Positions 1-12,400 of a stretch of 64,000 nt of DNA are shown here, in pieces. The DNA is from Dendrolimus kikuchii (Eukaryota > Arthropoda > Insecta > Lepidoptera > Lasiocampidae). Within the stretch, counting starts at the first letter, position 1. Every line of letters starts with the position of its first letter. The notes under the pieces are model-generated. The model did not search any database, had not been told where the DNA came from, and worked only from the letters and a program-made list of their open reading frames with translations. Position numbers and translations under genes: made by a program. The stretch spans positions 5,930,388 through 5,994,387 of the forward strand of contig CM034406.1 of the NCBI GenBank assembly GCA_019925095.2. The letters are read 5' to 3'.

Positions 1-525
1 GCCTTTTAAATGGGAGGCCCACGTCCACTCGTGGGTTATTTATGAACCAGTATTATAATTATGATATTAAAAGATAGGAATATAAATAGACTTGATATAA
101 AGCCATAATAGACAACATGTTATTATCAACATGAAGAGTTACACGAATTGAATGTATTTGTGTATTTTCAATTATGTTCAATGAAAGCATAAATATTTCT
201 GCAATAATGTACTTATTATCAACAAAATGTACAAATAAATATTTAATAAGATTGCACATATAACTGTAACATAACTTTGGGATTGGTCATAGCATCGTAA
301 GGCGATCGGTGGGACAATATGCCTCAAAATATTTCACACGACAACTCATCGCTTACGTTACTAAGGCATTAATATTATACGTATATATATTATAATAAAG
401 TATGTAATCTTTTTTTGTCATGGCAAGTGTGGCTTTGAAAATAAATAATAAACAAATGTAAAACAACATTAAAATTCTTATAATTTATTGTGGCGTGTAT
501 TTATTTTAATATTTTTATTGTTTAA
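1..525. other. AT-rich sequence, nothing recognised
   Basis: No coding similarity, repeat structure or RNA feature was seen. Confidence 0.5.
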
Positions 526-790
526 TGACGGCCTCTGTGGTTGAGCGGGCTAAGCCTTTGCCGGCCTACCTCACTACAACGCAGAGGGCTCCGGGTTCGA
601 TTTCTGGTATAGTAAATTTCGGAAACGTATTTTCTCCGTTATAGTAAATAACGGAGTAATGGTCTGGGTGTATGGGATCGGCCCCAGAGTAGTCCGTTGT
701 ATATTACCCATAACACAAGCGTAACTTGCTTAATTTGGGGATATACAATATATATGTTTGTCTGCCGATTATTATTATTATTATATAATT
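526..790 (+). repeat. tRNA-derived SINE, copy 1
   Basis: An A box-like GTGGTTGAGCGGGCTAAG and a B box-like GGGTTCGATTTC lie about 45 bp apart; an unrelated body follows, ending in an ATT microsatellite. A second copy at 55121-55375 shows it is a repeat rather than a tRNA gene. Confidence 0.75.
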
Positions 791-803
791 ATTATTTTGT
801 TGC

Positions 804-960
804 TTAAGACATTTGCAACAACAAAGGCGCTATGAGTACACTGCCACTCCCGAAGGGAGTGATTGGAATTGGCCACCGATGCCGGAACACAACTCAAGGT
901 TATTATGGCGGCATAATCTAGACCAGGGGTGGTGGCTATCCGGACGGGCAAATTGTTATG
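804..960 (-). repeat. F1 retroposon fragment
   Basis: It matches the middle of the F1 unit (GCCGGAACACAACTCAAGGT) in reverse, with both ends missing. It follows the SINE at 526-790. Confidence 0.65.
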
Positions 961-1905
961 ATGGTATATGGCGTTTCTCGACAAGTAACCCACAGAGGTT
1001 ACTTGACTAAATTTTAATCTGGGAGAGCTTACAATAGTTTTAATGAGGAGTTATTTTAATAAGAGCCGGTGAGTAGTTTTACATTAGTGATTATTTACAA
1101 GTAAATATTTTTTTAAGTGTTCTGTTGTCAAATGATACAAATAATGTACGTTCATCGCCTCTGCCGAACGCGTCATGGTGCATCGTGCACTAACACTACA
1201 GACGCTGGCATATTCGGGCGGCTTTTGATCTCTTTACATCAAAATTCAATAAAAAATGTTGCTAAATGTAATAACGGAAAATTAGGTGGCGTAGACCGTC
1301 TCCCAATCGCTTTTCACTCATAAATATTTACTACAAGCGAAAATCCTTCCTCTAAACTCCCATATGATATGTAGCACAAAATAACTTAAACAACTGCATT
1401 ATTTGTAACATAATACAGTATTTCCAACCTATATAGATTACGGTTAAATGTTAGAGCTTAAAACTTTTAAGCTTTGTCTAACAATAAAATGACAAATTAT
1501 CATTTTATTTAAATAATTCAATAGCTGAAATAATGTTAAAATACATATAGGGAAGTGTGAATTGAGTACATGTAAATTTCATTATAAATTTTTATCTTTT
1601 ATAGTGGCAATTAATTTACATATCTCAAGTATGACATCGGTGAAGTGATACTGTCACATGAGCGCTTCTCGCATTCAAACAATCTTTATTTAAGCCATTA
1701 GTTATAGATAAAGACTTAATTCACAATGTAGTGTTATTATAAAATGCGAACCTTATGCTGGTAAATGTTATGTTATGGTTTATTAACATGGTTGTGAATA
1801 GAACTCATAAATGTATTAAAAAATGTGCTGGTAAAGTTTTGATATGAAACCTGTATGGAGCAGGAACACTGGGAATGACAATCCATTGCAACCAAAACTA
1901 CATTC
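961..1905. other. AT-rich sequence, nothing recognised
   Basis: Short open frames only (for example 1117-1323), none with protein-like features. Confidence 0.5.
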
Positions 1906-2212
1906 TTTCGTGTAGGAATAGAAATAGAATAACAACTCCTGCGGCTGGGCGGCCTGTCGTAAGAGGCGACCAAACAACCCACAGCCAGGTGGTAGGGTAT
2001 TTGCCCGATTGGATGGCTACCAACCCTGATCTAGAGTTTGACGCTATAACCACCTATAGCTGTGTTCCCGCATTAGTGGTCAGGTTCCAGTATCCCTTTA
2101 GAAGGCAGCAGCACATTTGTAGCACCTTTGGTGTTACAAATGTCCATAGGCGATGGTAACCGCTTTCCATCAGGTGGGCCGTCTGCTTGTCTACTGAACT
2201 AATGCAATAAAG
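1906..2212 (+). repeat. F1 retroposon, near full length
   Basis: F1 units are about 300 bp: GCAGGAACGGAGAAAGAATA at the 5' end, GCGGCCTGTCGTAAGAGGCG, CCAGGTGGTAGGGCATTTGC, then a 3' tail CTGCTGAACTCCTGCAATAA and A-run. The last about 90 bp resemble the end of the CR1-like LINE at 61845. The long open frames in these copies, on both strands, are a by-product of low stop density. Confidence 0.8.
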
Positions 2213-3262
2213 TAGTGTAGATTTGCGATTTTCAGTATTCCCATTTCATGTTATGGAGTTACCTTTTCAATGAGGTGATAATGTTGGCTGAGTATAGTGT
2301 TGTGTGTTGTATGCATTGACTTCTATTATTACCACTGGACAGGTTGATGTTATAATATTTTTTGTAGCAATTTTGCTGACGCAATTTTGATGCTTGAAGT
2401 TGAAGCGCTGGATGCAATAATCCCAACGAGATATATATTTTACTCTCTCCAGTGTAAAGTAATTTACAATACACATATTTTCTCATCTTGAACCACCAGT
2501 TAATTTAATAAGTAATCAAAAAAATATTTATTTGATATGAAAAATCACAGATCACTTCAAAAAGATTTGTTAATTTTCGCAACCATTTATAATAGTAGTT
2601 CCAGTAATTATTCAAATTGGGACAATTTTTTCCAATTTATATATAGTATGTATATATTATAGGATACAGAGAATGCATTTTAGTGAACACGTCTATTCAG
2701 CTGCAAGCTATTGGCTTGGTGTTTTCACTTTTGTACTTTGTACAAAAATAAGCTCGTCATTTATATGCAGCAGGCTGTCCAGTGGTAATGCTTGCATTGC
2801 ACGGTTCACTTCAGTCTTTTAGATTCAAAAAACGTAACATTGAGTTATTAAAAATTTTAATGTCATCATGTACTTCGATTATGCGCCTTAAGCCGATATT
2901 AGACGGTTCTATCTATATATATATAAACAAAAACTTCAATCTTTATATGTCATTGAACTCTGTCGTGTCCTTTCAGTTCTATGCCCAATTGATTTAATTT
3001 AGAAGTTATCTAATATCAGCTTACAATCAAATAGATTCAATACGGCTGAACCGTGTAATTAAGCTTGATTAGAGGGACCCATTCACTTGCATTGCAGTCT
3101 GCCTAGCAGTCCGCCGCATAATGGAGGACTGTGAATGTTGTTCTTGAGTTCTGCAAGTTCCGCCGGCAGCAGGACCGCAATGCAGGATCGAGTATGGGCC
3201 CTTTCATAGAGGATGAGTGGATTGGAGTGTGGCGTGTGGTGTTAGGAGTGTGCGTGGCTCAC
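2213..3262. other. Downstream of the SH2B exons; nothing firm
   Basis: The final SH2B exon, if one exists, was not recognised here. Short open frames lack coding features. Confidence 0.4.
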
Positions 3263-3481
3263 TTGCGGGCGCGCGGCGTGGGCGTCGCGGGGGGCGGCGG
3301 CGGCGTCGCGGGGGCACACCACGTACTCGGTGAGCGTGACGTCGGCGGCGCCGCCCGACTCGAGCGGGATCGGGTGCGCGCGGAAGTGCTCGAGCATCTC
3401 GTGCACGTTCGGGAACCACAGATGTTGCACGCGGCACTGGCCCGTCTCGCTCAGCGTCATGCGCAGGTGTTTCGCCCGACC
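3263..3481 (-). CDS. Lnk: SH2B/Lnk exon 4: second half of SH2 domain
   Basis: After a GTGCTTAG acceptor it codes [30 protein letters not shown] and PIPLESGG, close to the second half of SH2B SH2 domains. A GTGAGC donor at 3257-3262 suggests one more small exon, not found within 1-3262. Otherwise the frame ends at TAA 3242-3244. Confidence 0.85.
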
Positions 3482-6400
3482 CTAAGCACATTCGAATACT
3501 CCATTTTAGGAAGACTTACAGTCTAATGCCCCTTCTACAGCTGGGTTACCGTGGCTGTGACCAAATGCGACTTACGGACTTTAAAAAATAATGCCTATCA
3601 TATATAATATATAATAATCCCTATTAATATTATAAATGCGAAAGTAACTCAGTCTGGCTGTTACAGTTTCACGAATAAACTACTGGACCGATTTGGCTGA
3701 AACTCAGTACTTATATAGGTATATATTTTCGATGCCGAGGATGAACATAGGATACTTTTTAATCCGAAAAATGGGGTAGTTTCTGGATAAAAATATACTT
3801 GTCTCTCTTTTTGTTATGCTTTTATGGAAAAACTAATGGACCATTTGGCTGAAATTCGGTATATATGTAATTTTAATACCAATGGTGGACAAGGGATATT
3901 TTTCATCCCAGATAATGCAACAGACAGACCGACAGATAGAGTTACTTTAACATTTATAATATTATAACCCTATTATAATAGGGATTTTAATACGGAGGGT
4001 GGACAAGGGATACTTTTCATCCCGGATAATAGGATAGTTTATGTAAATGTTATCCCAGAAAGTACGATAGATTTTTTTTGTGATTTGCCATTTTGGTCAT
4101 TTATGTAGTTTACAGATAGATGGCGGATAGATAAATAAAACTAGAACGAGTTGAAATAGAGGATGAACGTTTGTATGAGACCAATCATTTCTCAAGTTTA
4201 TAGATATAAAATTCATCATCTATAAAAAAAATGCGATAGTCACTCAATATGTCTGTTAAACCTTCACGGCGAAATTACTAGGAGTACTGGATCGATTTTG
4301 CTGTAATTCTGTTTAAATGTAGTTTTAATAACGAAAATGGATATAAATACTTTTCATCCCGAGAGATGGGATAGTTTGCGATATAAAATCAAGTGAATCT
4401 TCCGGGGGCAAATAGCACTAACATAAAAACTTAGTACAATGTAATCTGTATTAACGTCTGATCTTTATACAAGAAGCACGCAATAGAGGTTGACCCGCGA
4501 CGCGGCCGCGGCGTAAACTCTAATTACTATCTGTCAATGTGTAACATCATTAACAATGTTGCATCTCAAATAATGCATAAAACCCTTGGCTACATCTGCA
4601 TTACACAGTCACTAACAATAACATTATCCCAGGTGTAGCAGAGGTATAAAAAAAGCTGGTACTGATCCTTTTAAAAATAATATCCCACTGCTGAGATTGG
4701 GTCTTCCATTTATACAATTTACTGCGACCTCTCGTAATAGGCGACAAAATAACCTACAGCCAGGTGGTAGGGTATTTCCCTGTCTGGATGGCTGCCACCC
4801 TTGGTCTAGGGTATGGCACCATAACAAGCTTGAGTTGTGTCTGGTAGTAGTAGTCAGGTTCCATTTCCCCTGTAGACAGTGGCAGTACATTGATAGCATC
4901 CTTGGTGTTACAAACGTTCATAGGCGATGGTAACCGCTTTCCATCAGGTAGGCCATCTACCTGTCTGCTGAACTCATGCAAAAAAAAATAATATTAGCAC
5001 ACTTGTCCAAGGTGGATTGCCAAATCAGTTATCTCGATGCGCTGGTTTCATCACTATGTTTTCCTTCACTGTTAGCATGTAGTAATTATAATAATATGCA
5101 CATTAGATCAGGAAACTGCCTAAGTGGTGTATGCTTTTTGACCAGGATTCGAACCTGCGCCCTTTGAGTTTGAGACGCGTGCGCGTGCTTAGCGATCCTT
5201 TAACGCTTTAAGACGTAACCACCACAAATTTGTGGTCCAATACAGATAATTGAAACGAACGTTGAACTGATGCTTTCTCCCTCTAACTACATAGAATTTG
5301 TATTAGAGTAAAAGAGACGATATAATTCTCTTGGATTTGACGCGGCAATTTTGAAGGCAACGGGGGCAGCTTTGGACAAAAAGAATATTAACTTTGTACC
5401 CTCAAAAGAGTTTAGTAATAAGTAAATGTGCATACCGACCTGGAAGTTGAAGGTGAGCACGTATTCGCCGCGGCGCGTCTCGCTCTGGCGGACGAGGTAG
5501 CAGCCGTGCGCGGCGGGGCCGCCGCCGAGCACGCACGCGGCCGCCGTCGCGCGCGCCAGCGTCCCGTGGAACCACGGCCACTCGCCCAGCGAGACGCGCC
5601 CGCCCGCCGCCGCGCCCGCGCCCGCCCCCGCGACCCCCGCACCCTCGCACACCTCCTCCGCTATGGAGCCTGGACAGCCACATTCACACGAGCTTGAGAA
5701 GGGACAATTCGCCACGTTGGGTGGCACTAGCACCCCTATTGGATGACTATTGCCATCCGATTCAGGAATACTCACTAAAATCCCTCAATGTTCCATCCTT
5801 CGACTTAATGACAGGGCTATGGGTGCATGGTCTCACCATTAAGTGAGGACCTAGTAGGTGTAGACCAAGCTTAAGCCTGGTCTTACGCCTGTATGTTTTA
5901 TTTTGTTTCTTTATGGCAAAGCTATCAAACAAACACTCCATTTAATGCAAAGTGGTTACCATCACCTATAGACATTTGAAACATCAGGGGCAAAGCCAAT
6001 ACATAGGCAACCTTCAGGATGGGATATTATAATAGGAAATAAAAGTGGATGTGATACTTGGGAATGGATAGGGGAGATGATAATGAAGTTCCTTCTTCTG
6101 TGAGCGCGTCATGCTTGCGAAGGAGGAGGCGGAGCGCGAGCGTGAGCGGACGTCATTGCTCCGCTCCCGCCAAAGGAGGACGCGCCGACGCCGGAGGGCG
6201 GACTTCGACCTTCGGCTACTGTAAGCTCGCCCCTTGGGGCATAGGGGTTCTCACTCACCCGCACATGCCGTCGAGATGAGAGCGCGAGTGTTCCGCGCGC
6301 GCTCATTTCTCCTCCCGTGGGGCGCGTTACAGACCGCCCCACGCCCGGACTAGACATGGACGACGCTAGGGATTTAATACCCGGCAATGGAAGAGGCCTC

Positions 6401-9400
6401 GTGCGGGAGGCCCACGCCTGCCAGAGCATGCGGAGCCGGGAATCCCAATTACCCGTAGCCCTGGCATAAGGCGTCGGACGGAACACCCAGGGGTTTTAGT
6501 GGGTTTCCCTAACTGGGTAGTGGCAATAGCGTGGCACCAGTTTTGACTGGGCGCGCTAGTGCCACCCCCGATCTGGCGAATCCCACACACGGGTCGCGAA
6601 TTATTCCCCCAGGCTTCTGTGCCTGTCGCGGCTTAGTCCTGAAACGGATTTCCCCTGGCCAAAAAAAAAAGATGATAATGAAGTGGAATCCCAAATGGAT
6701 AGATGATTAATTTAAATAATTTCCTTTTTCATACCATAAGAAAAATATTAATAACAATATTAAAATTGGTCATATATATATGGGTCCAGGAATGAAGAAT
6801 ACAATTTCCTGCGGCCGGGCGCCCTGTCATAAGGGGCGATATAAAACCCATAGCCAGGTGAAAGAGTATTTGCCCATTTGTTTACTAAGCACCTATAGTC
6901 ATGTTACAATTTAGAAAGTCTTACCAGTATGCAAGTGTACTGAAATAGACGGGTAATCTAAATTACAGCCTTATACAGTCAACTAGTTTTGTTTTATTCA
7001 CAATTTTGTCCCTTGTGTAAAACTGTACTTTTGTCTGTACGCCCATTTGTTATGAAACCCTCGATATATATATGGGTCCAGGAATGAAGAATACAATTTC
7101 CTGCGGTCGGGCACCCTGTCATAAGGGGCGATATAAAACGAATAGCCAGGTGAAAGAGTATTTGCCCATTTGGGTGGCAAGCACCTGTGGTCTAGAGAAT
7201 GCTGCCATAACAACCTTGAGTTGTGTTCCGGTATTAATAGACTGGTTTCAGACGCCCTTTTAGAGACCAGCAGTACACTGGGAGCCTCTTTGGTGTTACA
7301 AATGTTCAGAGGCAATGGTAACCGCTTTCCATTAGGTAGGCCATCTGCATGTCTGCTGAACTCATGCAATTTAATAAAAGATATACAATCTTTAGTATAA
7401 TATGAGCTTTTATTTTTTATTGCAGGAGTTCAGCAGACAAGCAGACGGCCCACTTGATGGAAAGGGGTTACCATCGCCTATGGACATTTGCAACACGAAA
7501 GGTGCTACAAATGCGCTTATGCTCTCTTAAGGGAGACTGGAACCTGGTCACTAATGCCGGAACATAACTCAAGGTTGCTATGGTGACATACTTTAGACCA
7601 GAGGTGGTAGCCATCCAGCCGGGCAAATGCCCTACCACCTGGCTGTGGGTTGTTTTGTCGCCTCTTACGACAGGCCGCCCGGCCGCAGGAAATTGTATTC
7701 TTTCTCCATTTCTGCGCGGATAAAAATGAGATCAAACGATCAATATAGTAACATGACCATCTAATAAAACAGTTTACTTATATTACCTAACTCAGCATCA
7801 TCAGGTGTGTCAGTGGCGAGATCTGCATTGCTGGTGGTGGAAGGTAGGTCCCTACGCGGGGGAAGGTCGGGAGGCGCCGGGTCCGGGGGTGCGGGCAGCG
7901 CGTCCGGCGGCGGCTGCGTCGTCGGCGGAGATCGCATGCAGTACTTTATCGTGGCCAACCATGACTTCATATCATCCACATCAGCTGCTTCTATCACATA
8001 TTCCATATTGTTGTCAGCCTGTAAATAACACATACAATTGTCATGTCAACTTTATTTATGCTAGCATTTAGGATATATCAATTACACTCTTTAAATCATA
8101 TGAAATAAAATAAAGTCACTTTCTGTGAGTCTGTCAGTCTCCTTCTAAGCCTCACAACAGATTTGTATGTGGTTTTCACCATCAATTAGGTAAGTTTTCA
8201 GTAAAGGTTGATATATATAAAAAACCTAATTAAGTTTATATATAAGTAAAATAGAGCTACTTCCTAGGGTTTGACCCATAGCTATGGGTGAGGAAATTTC
8301 TGTTATATGTATATAATATTATAAAGAGGTAAAGTTTGTGAGTTTGTGATGTTATAAGGGGTAATTTCTGGATCTACTAAACCGATTTTGAAAATTCTTT
8401 TACTGTTAGAAAGCTATGTTAACAAGGATGGTCATAGGCTATATAACATGAGCACCACAAGAGCAGGATAGAGAGCGGGTGAAACCACGCTGGGCCGCTA
8501 ATATGTATAATTATATATTCATTACTTAAATATTAATATACAATATTCCGAAGCGAGCTCCACCATGGCCCACCTTTAGACCCGAAGTTAATGTTAACTG
8601 CCATGTAATGTTTAAAATTATGTACCCTGTATTTGATAAGTAAAAAAGTTCAATACATAAAAAGGGCTGTTACTCAGATACTCGATACACGAATTTTAAG
8701 TAGTGAGTGGGTGGAATGAGTAGGGGGAAAGTATAGCCTTACCCTTTCTGCAACCTCTATGGTCCTGAGTTCTTGAAATATTTATATTTTTGGTAAACAT
8801 AACCTCACCTATTTATACACTAATATTATTGAGATGGGTGGTGAAAGGTCGCGACCAATGATTAGAACAGTGATTTAGTTAAGATTAGGTTATCTTCAAA
8901 CCAAAATGTACGATCCAAGCCAGTGCCAGAAACATTGGTAACCATTTACTATTTATTTTATATACATGAACAATTATCACGCCTTGAAAGGTTTGTTTTA
9001 TTTATCAGTTTAGTGGACGACTAACAAGACGATTTTTAATATGTCAATGAATATAAAATATTAATGATAACAATTTTCAAATGCATTGCAGAACAAATAT
9101 TTTTTTTAAATAATGTTACAACCTGAATGCCGACAAAAGACAAATTCACACCTGCATCTGTACAAACACATTTTATTACCTTTTTGGCATTTCGACTTCT
9201 TTTGTTTACTTTGTGTGTAAAATGTATAATTAGAAAAACAGCACATTGTGTATTGTAATCTTTTATGGTAGTCAGTAGCCAGGTGTGATTCTAAGAAATT
9301 CAGTCCACGCGGGCGAGAGACATATTGTATTTGTGCAATATAAAGCAATGCCCCAATGGAGAGATCGTCAGTCTAGCGATAGCCACAAGCGAAGCAAGAC

Positions 9401-12400
9401 GTTAGTGACGGACTTTGCGGGTGGGATTGAATTGTGCATTACATTTGGACTGGTTGTGTATAGTTATATTTGTACCTGTCTTATACGTGTTTGTATAGTT
9501 CTAATAAATTCTATAATAATTCTAATGGCATTTTAATTCCAGTCCTGCAACTCCTAACAATAAAATAAATAAATATGTATGTAAAATAAATTATAATCTT
9601 GTCTTTATTGACCGCCATTTTAAACAATTTCATAGTTACTCTTGTAGTATATGTGAACATGCTCTGTTGTTTTTTCTTAATATTTTGACGACTTATGCTG
9701 CTTTTTTGGTTCTTTTCCTGGTGATACTGGTTTTCTTTTGGACTTTGAAAGGATTGTTCAACTTTGCAATTTTGATATAAGTGCAAAATTAGTGAAAAAT
9801 AAGGGAGGTTATGTTTACTAAAAAAAAAAAATATTTCGAAATCTCCAGACTATAGGGGTAAGTATGCGAGGCCCACACCTGCCAGGGCTGCGGAGAGGCT
9901 AGGTCATATACCCATAGCCCTGGTATAAGGTGCAGGACGGAACACCCAGGGGTTTTAGTGGGTATCCCTAAGTGGCGAGTGACAATAGCATGGCATTAGT
10001 TCTGACTAGGCATGCTAGTGCCACCCCAACCTGGTAAACCCCACTCACAGGTCGCGAACTATCCCCCCAAGCTTCTGCGCTAGTCACGGCTTATGGAACT
10101 CAATCAGATTTCCCCTGGTTAAAAAAAAGGGGTAAGTATGTCTCCCCCCATCCTCACTCCACCACCCCGTTACTTAAAACTCGTGTATTAAACATCTATA
10201 GATTTACCAAAAAAAATTACTGGGAATGAGTAACTGGCAGATCAACGCGTTTTATTCATAAAAGTGTTTTAATAACCATTACTCCAAAGCATAAATGTTC
10301 GTTGTAATTATAGTGTTATATAATCTAATGCTCATTGACATTATTATGTCAAGTAAACAGCTTGAATGTAGTGTGGAAGCCCAAGATGATTTTGAGTGTT
10401 GAGAATATATTTTGTCATCATTTATTTCAAAGACACTGTATTAATGTATATAAAAATATTTTGTTTGTAATATTTTCTTAAGTTTTCGCGACTTGTATAC
10501 ATAATAAAACTACGTTTATATTATAGTTTATATATTCTTATATATTTATATATAGTTTTACATAATAAAACGTCGGAAAAACCAAAATCAAATAAAATTA
10601 CCGCGCTTAAAACCGTTAAAATGTAGTTTTATTATTTTGTTTGTATTTTAATTCACATTACTAATATAACATTCTCATAGATGAATTATTGGGAATCATT
10701 TACATTAAACAATGTTTTAAGAAAAAATAATAATAAGCATAATAAAGTGTTTAGATCTTTTATATACTATACTTTTGATTTATTATTACTAGTTTTCCCT
10801 GCTGCTATGCCACAGTCAAATCCTAGCAAGTTTACTCTATTTTACTTACATAAAAACTTAATTAGGTTTTTTATGTATATAAACCTTTAGTGAAAATTAA
10901 CTAGTGGTGCTGCTTAGAATCCCTTTTATGGTTTAGGAAGAGTTAGTGGATATATAGACAGACAGAAGTGTCAAGCAACATTGTTTTTATACTAAACTAG
11001 CTGGCCCGGCAGTCGTTGTTCTGCCTTGAAGAAATAATATTCAGAACCCAATTGCAGCGCCACCTACCGGGTCCAAATGTAAGCTATCCTATCTTTCAAG
11101 TCGGATCAAACTGCACATGGTGTGGAAATTTGATTAAAATCGGTCAAGTAGTTTAGGAGGCCATCGCGGACAAACAATGTGACACGTAATTTATATATAT
11201 TAAGATAAAGATTTTATTTAAATCAATAGAAATTTAGTTTGTATTCTTTTATTCTGATTTTTTTTATAGTTTTGAGTTCAGCAGACAGGTAGACCTAGAT
11301 CTACCTGATAGAAAGCAGTTACCATCGCCTATGGACTTTCGCAACACTAAAGGTCCTACAAATGCGCTGCTGCTCTCTAAAGGGAGACTGGAACCTGGCC
11401 ACTAATACCAGAACACAACTCAAGGTTGTTATGGTGGCATACTCTAGACCAGCGGTGGTAGCCATCCCGTCGAGCAAACACCCTACCACCTGGCCGTGGG
11501 TTGCATGATGAATCTAATTGTGGTTTGCTAACATAAAACATCTAAAATTTAGGCACCGGTTTAGTGATTATATTATATATATAAAGGATATTTTAGCCAG
11601 AAATGTTTTTTTAAATTTTTTTATTGCAGGAGTTCAGCAGACAGGCAGACGGCCCACTTGATGGAAAGTGGTTACCATTCCTTATGGACATCTGCGACAC
11701 CAAAGGTGCTACAAATGCGCTGCTGCACTCTTAAGGGAGACTGGAACCTGGTTACTAATGCCGGAATGCAACTCAAGGTTGTTATGGCGTCATACTTTAG
11801 ACCAGGGGTAGTAACCATCCAGCCGGGCAAATACCCTACCACCTGGCAAAATGTTCAAAAACAAATTACAAAATATGTTTATTAGTATTAATATGAATTT
11901 TAACATAGAAAGGGGACAGAAACTTACCTTTAAAACAAATGTATTTTCATGGTCTGGCATCTCCAAAGCAGTAGTTTCCCTTGCTTCAGAAATTAAAAAG
12001 CAAAAGACCCCACTACGGGGTTTTTGTGCTTTCGGAGGTGAATAGAACTCTAACATGTACCCACCAACCGTTTTAACTAACGCCAATCTACATTTCTCCC
12101 ACTTCTGTGGCCCACTAGGTTGTTCCAGACTCTCTGGAGTTAAATAATTAACTAATCCCTCTTTCCTACACTCTACAACTATTTTAGCTAACTTAGTCTT
12201 GTTGTGCTTGTTTAAGTTCGACGACAATTCTACTTCATCGGAATGTTGTTTCTGAAACAAGCCCTTGCCTTTTCTTAAACCTTTGAAAGATAACCTTCTG
12301 AAGAAATGTTTGTGTTGAGTTTTAGGCGACTCTGTATCCTCAGAATAATCGCTTTCTTCGTGGCCAGTGTGAGTGCCATTTGGAAGTTTGTGAAGAGTTT

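Noticed and set aside
526..610. tRNA gene
   Set aside because: A and B box-like words are present, but no proper cloverleaf could be drawn and the tRNA-unrelated body recurs at 55121, so it is a SINE.
1117..1323. Small gene of 68 codons
   Set aside because: No ordered codon pattern, no homology recognised and no splice context; likely chance.
3131..3526. Plus-strand open frame of 131 codons over SH2B exon 4
   Set aside because: GC-rich shadow of the minus-strand SH2 exon; no domain in that frame. The same holds for plus-strand frames over 5428-5697 and 22437-22721.
6058..6694. Several open frames in a GC-rich island, or a CpG island promoter
   Set aside because: Target duplications and a poly-A end show the island is an R1-clade insertion; only the [17 protein letters not shown] frame is family coding.
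11790..11927. Extension of SH2B exon 1 into an F1 repeat
   Set aside because: A good GTAAGT donor lies exactly where the PH domain continues in the next exon, and the extension codes intron and repeat sequence.
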